Below, in pieces: positions 61,693 to 64,000 of a stretch of 64,000 bases of DNA. How positions within the stretch are numbered: the first letter of the stretch is position 1; every line of letters starts with the position of its first letter. Below the pieces are notes generated by a model. It was not told the origin of the DNA. It searched no databases and worked only from the letters and a program-made list of their open reading frames with translations. This DNA is from Simmondsia chinensis (lineage: Eukaryota > Streptophyta > Magnoliopsida > Caryophyllales > Simmondsiaceae), in assembly GCA_018398585.1 (NCBI GenBank), contig JAGTTD010000013.1, positions 33,063,131 to 33,127,130 on the forward strand, written 5' to 3'. The position numbers and the translations under genes are program-made.

Positions 61693-62254
61693 TGTTAGGA
61701 AGATGCCTCAAATTTATGTTTTTAATCAAGAGTCTCGCCGTGAGCAAGCCAATTGATTGGGTGGTACCACTGACCGACTAGAGAGAAACGCGTCGATCGA
61801 GGGGTTGTTTCCACATATCCTAGCCATTTAGTATAAATATGGGTTTAGGGCCTTGGTTTACGCATCCAAGTAAGAAAGAGAGCACCGTCACATTCGGTTG
61901 AGAGCATTACGAGAGTTTAGAGGGAGTGATTCAGTAATTCTCTATAGATCTCGTTAAGAAGAAGTGTCATTGTAATTCTTCCATTATTTGTGATTAATAA
62001 AGATTCTCCATCTTTGCCCATGGTTTTTCCCTCTCGATTGAAGAGGGTTTTCCATGTAAATCATTGTGTGTTTTCTTTGCTCTCTTTTACCTTTTGTTTA
62101 CTTCTCTTGTGTGAGTTATAGTACTTGAATCGAATCCAGTATTGGGTGTTAAGTTCCGCTTCTCAAATTAATATCATTGTATATCAGATTTGAGTCAAGA
62201 TTCCTAACATATTGGTATCCGAGTGTATCAAGTTTGTTCCAGTTTTTTCTAAAG
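61693..62254 (+). repeat. COP-5 3' LTR
   Basis: 562 bp copy of 59231-59848 with a net 56-bp deletion near 61770-61800 and a degraded terminus (TTCTAAAG for TCCTAACA). It retains the internal TTCCTAACA and TGGTATCCGAG. Confidence 0.85.
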
Positions 62255-62259
62255 GAACC

Positions 62260-62860
62260 TAATTATAAAAATTTATGAGAAGCTGATGGGATTTAGACTT
62301 GTCCCTCATAAGGAAAATTCAAGTGCATCTACTAAAATCATTTACTATCGTCAAAAGAACTAAGCACTAGTTAATTGTAAAGTTCGATATGGACCCCAAA
62401 TATCACACAATACATGAGTTCAATACATGATAGTAGTTTTGGTAATTGAAAAAGGAAATAGTAAATGAAATGCCGGTTAAGAAAACATATAATTCATGAG
62501 CCACTGGTGGTGAACCATGTCTCTCCTCCAAAACATACAGCTGATCTCGCTCTTTAGTCACTCCAATCAGCCACTTCGAGGAAAGGGCCTATATCACACA
62601 AAATTTATAGAAAAATGTCAATACATAATTTTTGTCTGTAGTCAACTTACTCATAAATAACTAATTGCAACGAAAACATAGGATCTTGAGGACATTAAGG
62701 ACAAGATCCTTAGTGACAAAAGACCTTCCAACTTGAGAAACGTGCAGTGAAGAACCATTAGGAAGTCTAACCAGTCCAGTACCACTATTAACACAATGCA
62801 ATTTATTTTGCTATGTAATCCCAGAAAACCAAAAGGACCGAAGTAAAAAAGGTGAAAAGT
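62260..62860 (-). pseudogene. COP-6: minus-strand copia protease/integrase fragment
   Basis: On the minus strand, from right to left: TGLVRLPNGSSLHVSQVGRS and VLKILCF (protease), SKLTTDKNYVLTFFYKFCVI, LSSKWLIGVTKERDQLYVLE (protease end), then YLGSISNF and LLTIVNDFSRCTWIF-like text with a stop in place of W, and HQLLINFYN (integrase core). The zinc domain between is shortened. COP-5 interrupts it at 62254; the rest is at 59067-59230. Confidence 0.72.
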
Positions 62861-64000
62861 TGTGAAATAAATATCGCCCGACCGAGTTCAAACACTTGAA
62901 ATGTGAAGAACAGATGAATGAATAAACTTGGATGATTTCATTCATGAGAAAGTATTACATATTCATACTAGACCTAAAGCAACAAAATAGACAAGCTGAG
63001 AGGAATAGTTTTATACTCTAATATGTCCCGTTACGCGAATGACAATTAGGCTTGAAGCGTGACTATTGCACAAGCCCACCCCATACCTTGTACTTAAATT
63101 ATTTTTAATATTGAAAATGGGGGCGCTATTAAGATTCGAACTCGTGACCTCTTGGTCAACAAGGCTTTGATGCCATGTCAAAGAACTATCTTTTTCAAAA
63201 GTTTACGCTGATAAGTGAAAGCTCATAAATAATTTTATACTCTAACAAGCATCTCAAAAGACTAGCTCTAGACAAAAACAATAAAAAGCCTAATCAAGTA
63301 GAAGAGAGAAATGGGAACCGGTCACGATGGGAAAAGTCCCCAATCAATTTTGCCTAATGAATGATTTGCTACTAATTGCTCTACTAATTACACAATTACA
63401 CCTAATAACTGAATACAGTAAAACAATGCAAAAATATACATTTCAACAAATGTTAAATTTTACTAGGCTTTTAGGCTCGACCCACAGCCAGATGTGATTC
63501 TTGACCCATAAAAATGATAACCTAGATAAGATATTATGTTATAAATTATGTTATAGGTGGCAAATTATAAATATAATTTAGAAAGTATAGAATAATAAAA
63601 TAAATAAAATGATAAAGATGAGGTGGGTGTAAGAGATACCTTTGATCATCCTGGTTGTTGCCCATGATACTAGATGGATCTTGAGCCGGGTAAGTATTCC
63701 AATACTTCGAATCTTCAGTACTCTCATGTCTTAATAGCAGCAATAATTATATTTAACATTTTTCAAAATTCTTTTCATTTCAAGTTTTCTATAAGAAAAT
63801 CGATTTTAGTATATATTTTACATATACAATTACATTTAAAAAAACACATGACAATATGCAAGTGAATCACCAAAAAAAGTAACTCTTAATAATTTTCTTT
63901 ATACACAATAGATATTAAATTATACCTTAAATTTCTCAACAACATGCAAAACATAAATAGATAATATCTTGAATTCATTAATAATGTGTAAAATATAAAA
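62861..64000. other. AT-rich intergenic containing one SINE/TRIM-like element
   Basis: Apart from the element at 63009-63246 I see no gene. 63420-64000 is strongly AT-rich with short A-tracts. Confidence 0.45.
63009..63246 (-). mobile_element. SINE/TRIM-like element, best copy
   Basis: The minus strand reads TTAGAGTATAAAATTATTTA, then a TTTGACA end, TGGCATCAAAGCC (a changed tRNA-iMet primer site or box A), GAGGTCACGAGTTCGAATC (box B-like), GGGCTTGTGCAATAGTCACG and, at the far end, ATTAGAGTATAAAAC again. The repeated TTAGAGTATAAAA at both ends could be very short LTRs of a TRIM, while boxes A and B suggest a tRNA-derived SINE. Two decayed relatives lie at 21355 and 34318. Confidence 0.6.

Larger units (their letters stand above)
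59231..62254 (+). mobile_element. COP-5: pol-deleted Ty1/copia element
   Basis: LTRs 59231-59848 and 61693-62254, flanked by GAACC on both sides (59226-59230 and 62255-62259). The interior has gag, the protease start, a GAG-pre-integrase block and a short integrase C-terminal tail; the integrase core, reverse transcriptase and RNase H are missing. The perfect target duplication shows normal integration, so enzymes came from another element or the deletion came later. It sits inside the minus-strand copia fragment COP-6. Confidence 0.9.

Overview
The window reads as plant (probably eudicot) repeat-rich intergenic or heterochromatic DNA. The reasons are plant-type Ty1/copia and Ty3/gypsy LTR retrotransposons primed by initiator tRNA-Met (TGGTATCAGAGC), 5-bp target-site duplications (TSDs), nested hAT and Mutator-type MITEs, SINEs including an Au-like one, LINE endonuclease fragments, and a very AT-rich background. 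I found no intact host gene and no element with intact ORFs. Nearly every reading frame is a decayed retroelement fragment broken by stops and frameshifts, so coding pieces are entered as pseudogenes. No species can be named from the sequence alone.

Layout, left to right (labels are mine). 1-2633: 5' part of a minus-strand gypsy element (GYP-1). 3108-9042: complete but dead copia element COP-1 with about 740-bp LTRs. 9806-10721: long foldback element with a SINE in its left arm. 10730-11220: a noncoding repeat (R) split by a 5S rRNA-headed Au-like SINE. 11578-16425: copia COP-2, lacking its 3' LTR. 16958-19949: internally deleted minus-strand gypsy GYP-2. 19950-22673: low-complexity DNA with a minisatellite and a SINE/TRIM-like copy. 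22674-28045: gypsy GYP-3. 28046-29545: first copy of a composite LTR-bearing repeat (P-unit). 31290-33715: repeat R joined to a LINE endonuclease fragment. 34470-39385: second P-unit, interrupted by two Mutator-type MITEs; the first MITE contains a 2.6-kb solo LTR, which itself contains a hAT MITE. 39588-44970: gypsy GYP-4, a close relative of GYP-3. 45639-50851: copia COP-3, same family as COP-2. 52745-58475: second R plus LINE unit, split by copia COP-4. 58504-58923: solo gypsy LTR. 59060-62860: minus-strand copia fragment COP-6, split by the pol-deleted copia COP-5. 63009-63246: another SINE/TRIM-like element.

The elements do not work together as a pathway; the relations are of insertion order and trans-mobilisation. 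GYP-2, COP-5 and the P-units lack most of pol and could only have moved with enzymes from other copies. TSDs I could read directly fix several boundaries exactly (GYP-2 AGTTG, GYP-3 AATAT, GYP-4 AAAAA, COP-5 GAACC, MULE MITE 9 bp, hAT MITE 8 bp).

The most unusual items are the 5S rRNA/Au SINE chimera (10890-11126), the foldback with three serial internal hairpins (9806-10721), the COP-5 LTR whose end appears to have moved across a primer-binding site (59231-59906), and the P-unit copy carrying a gypsy gag-protease segment where its sister copy carries unrelated DNA.
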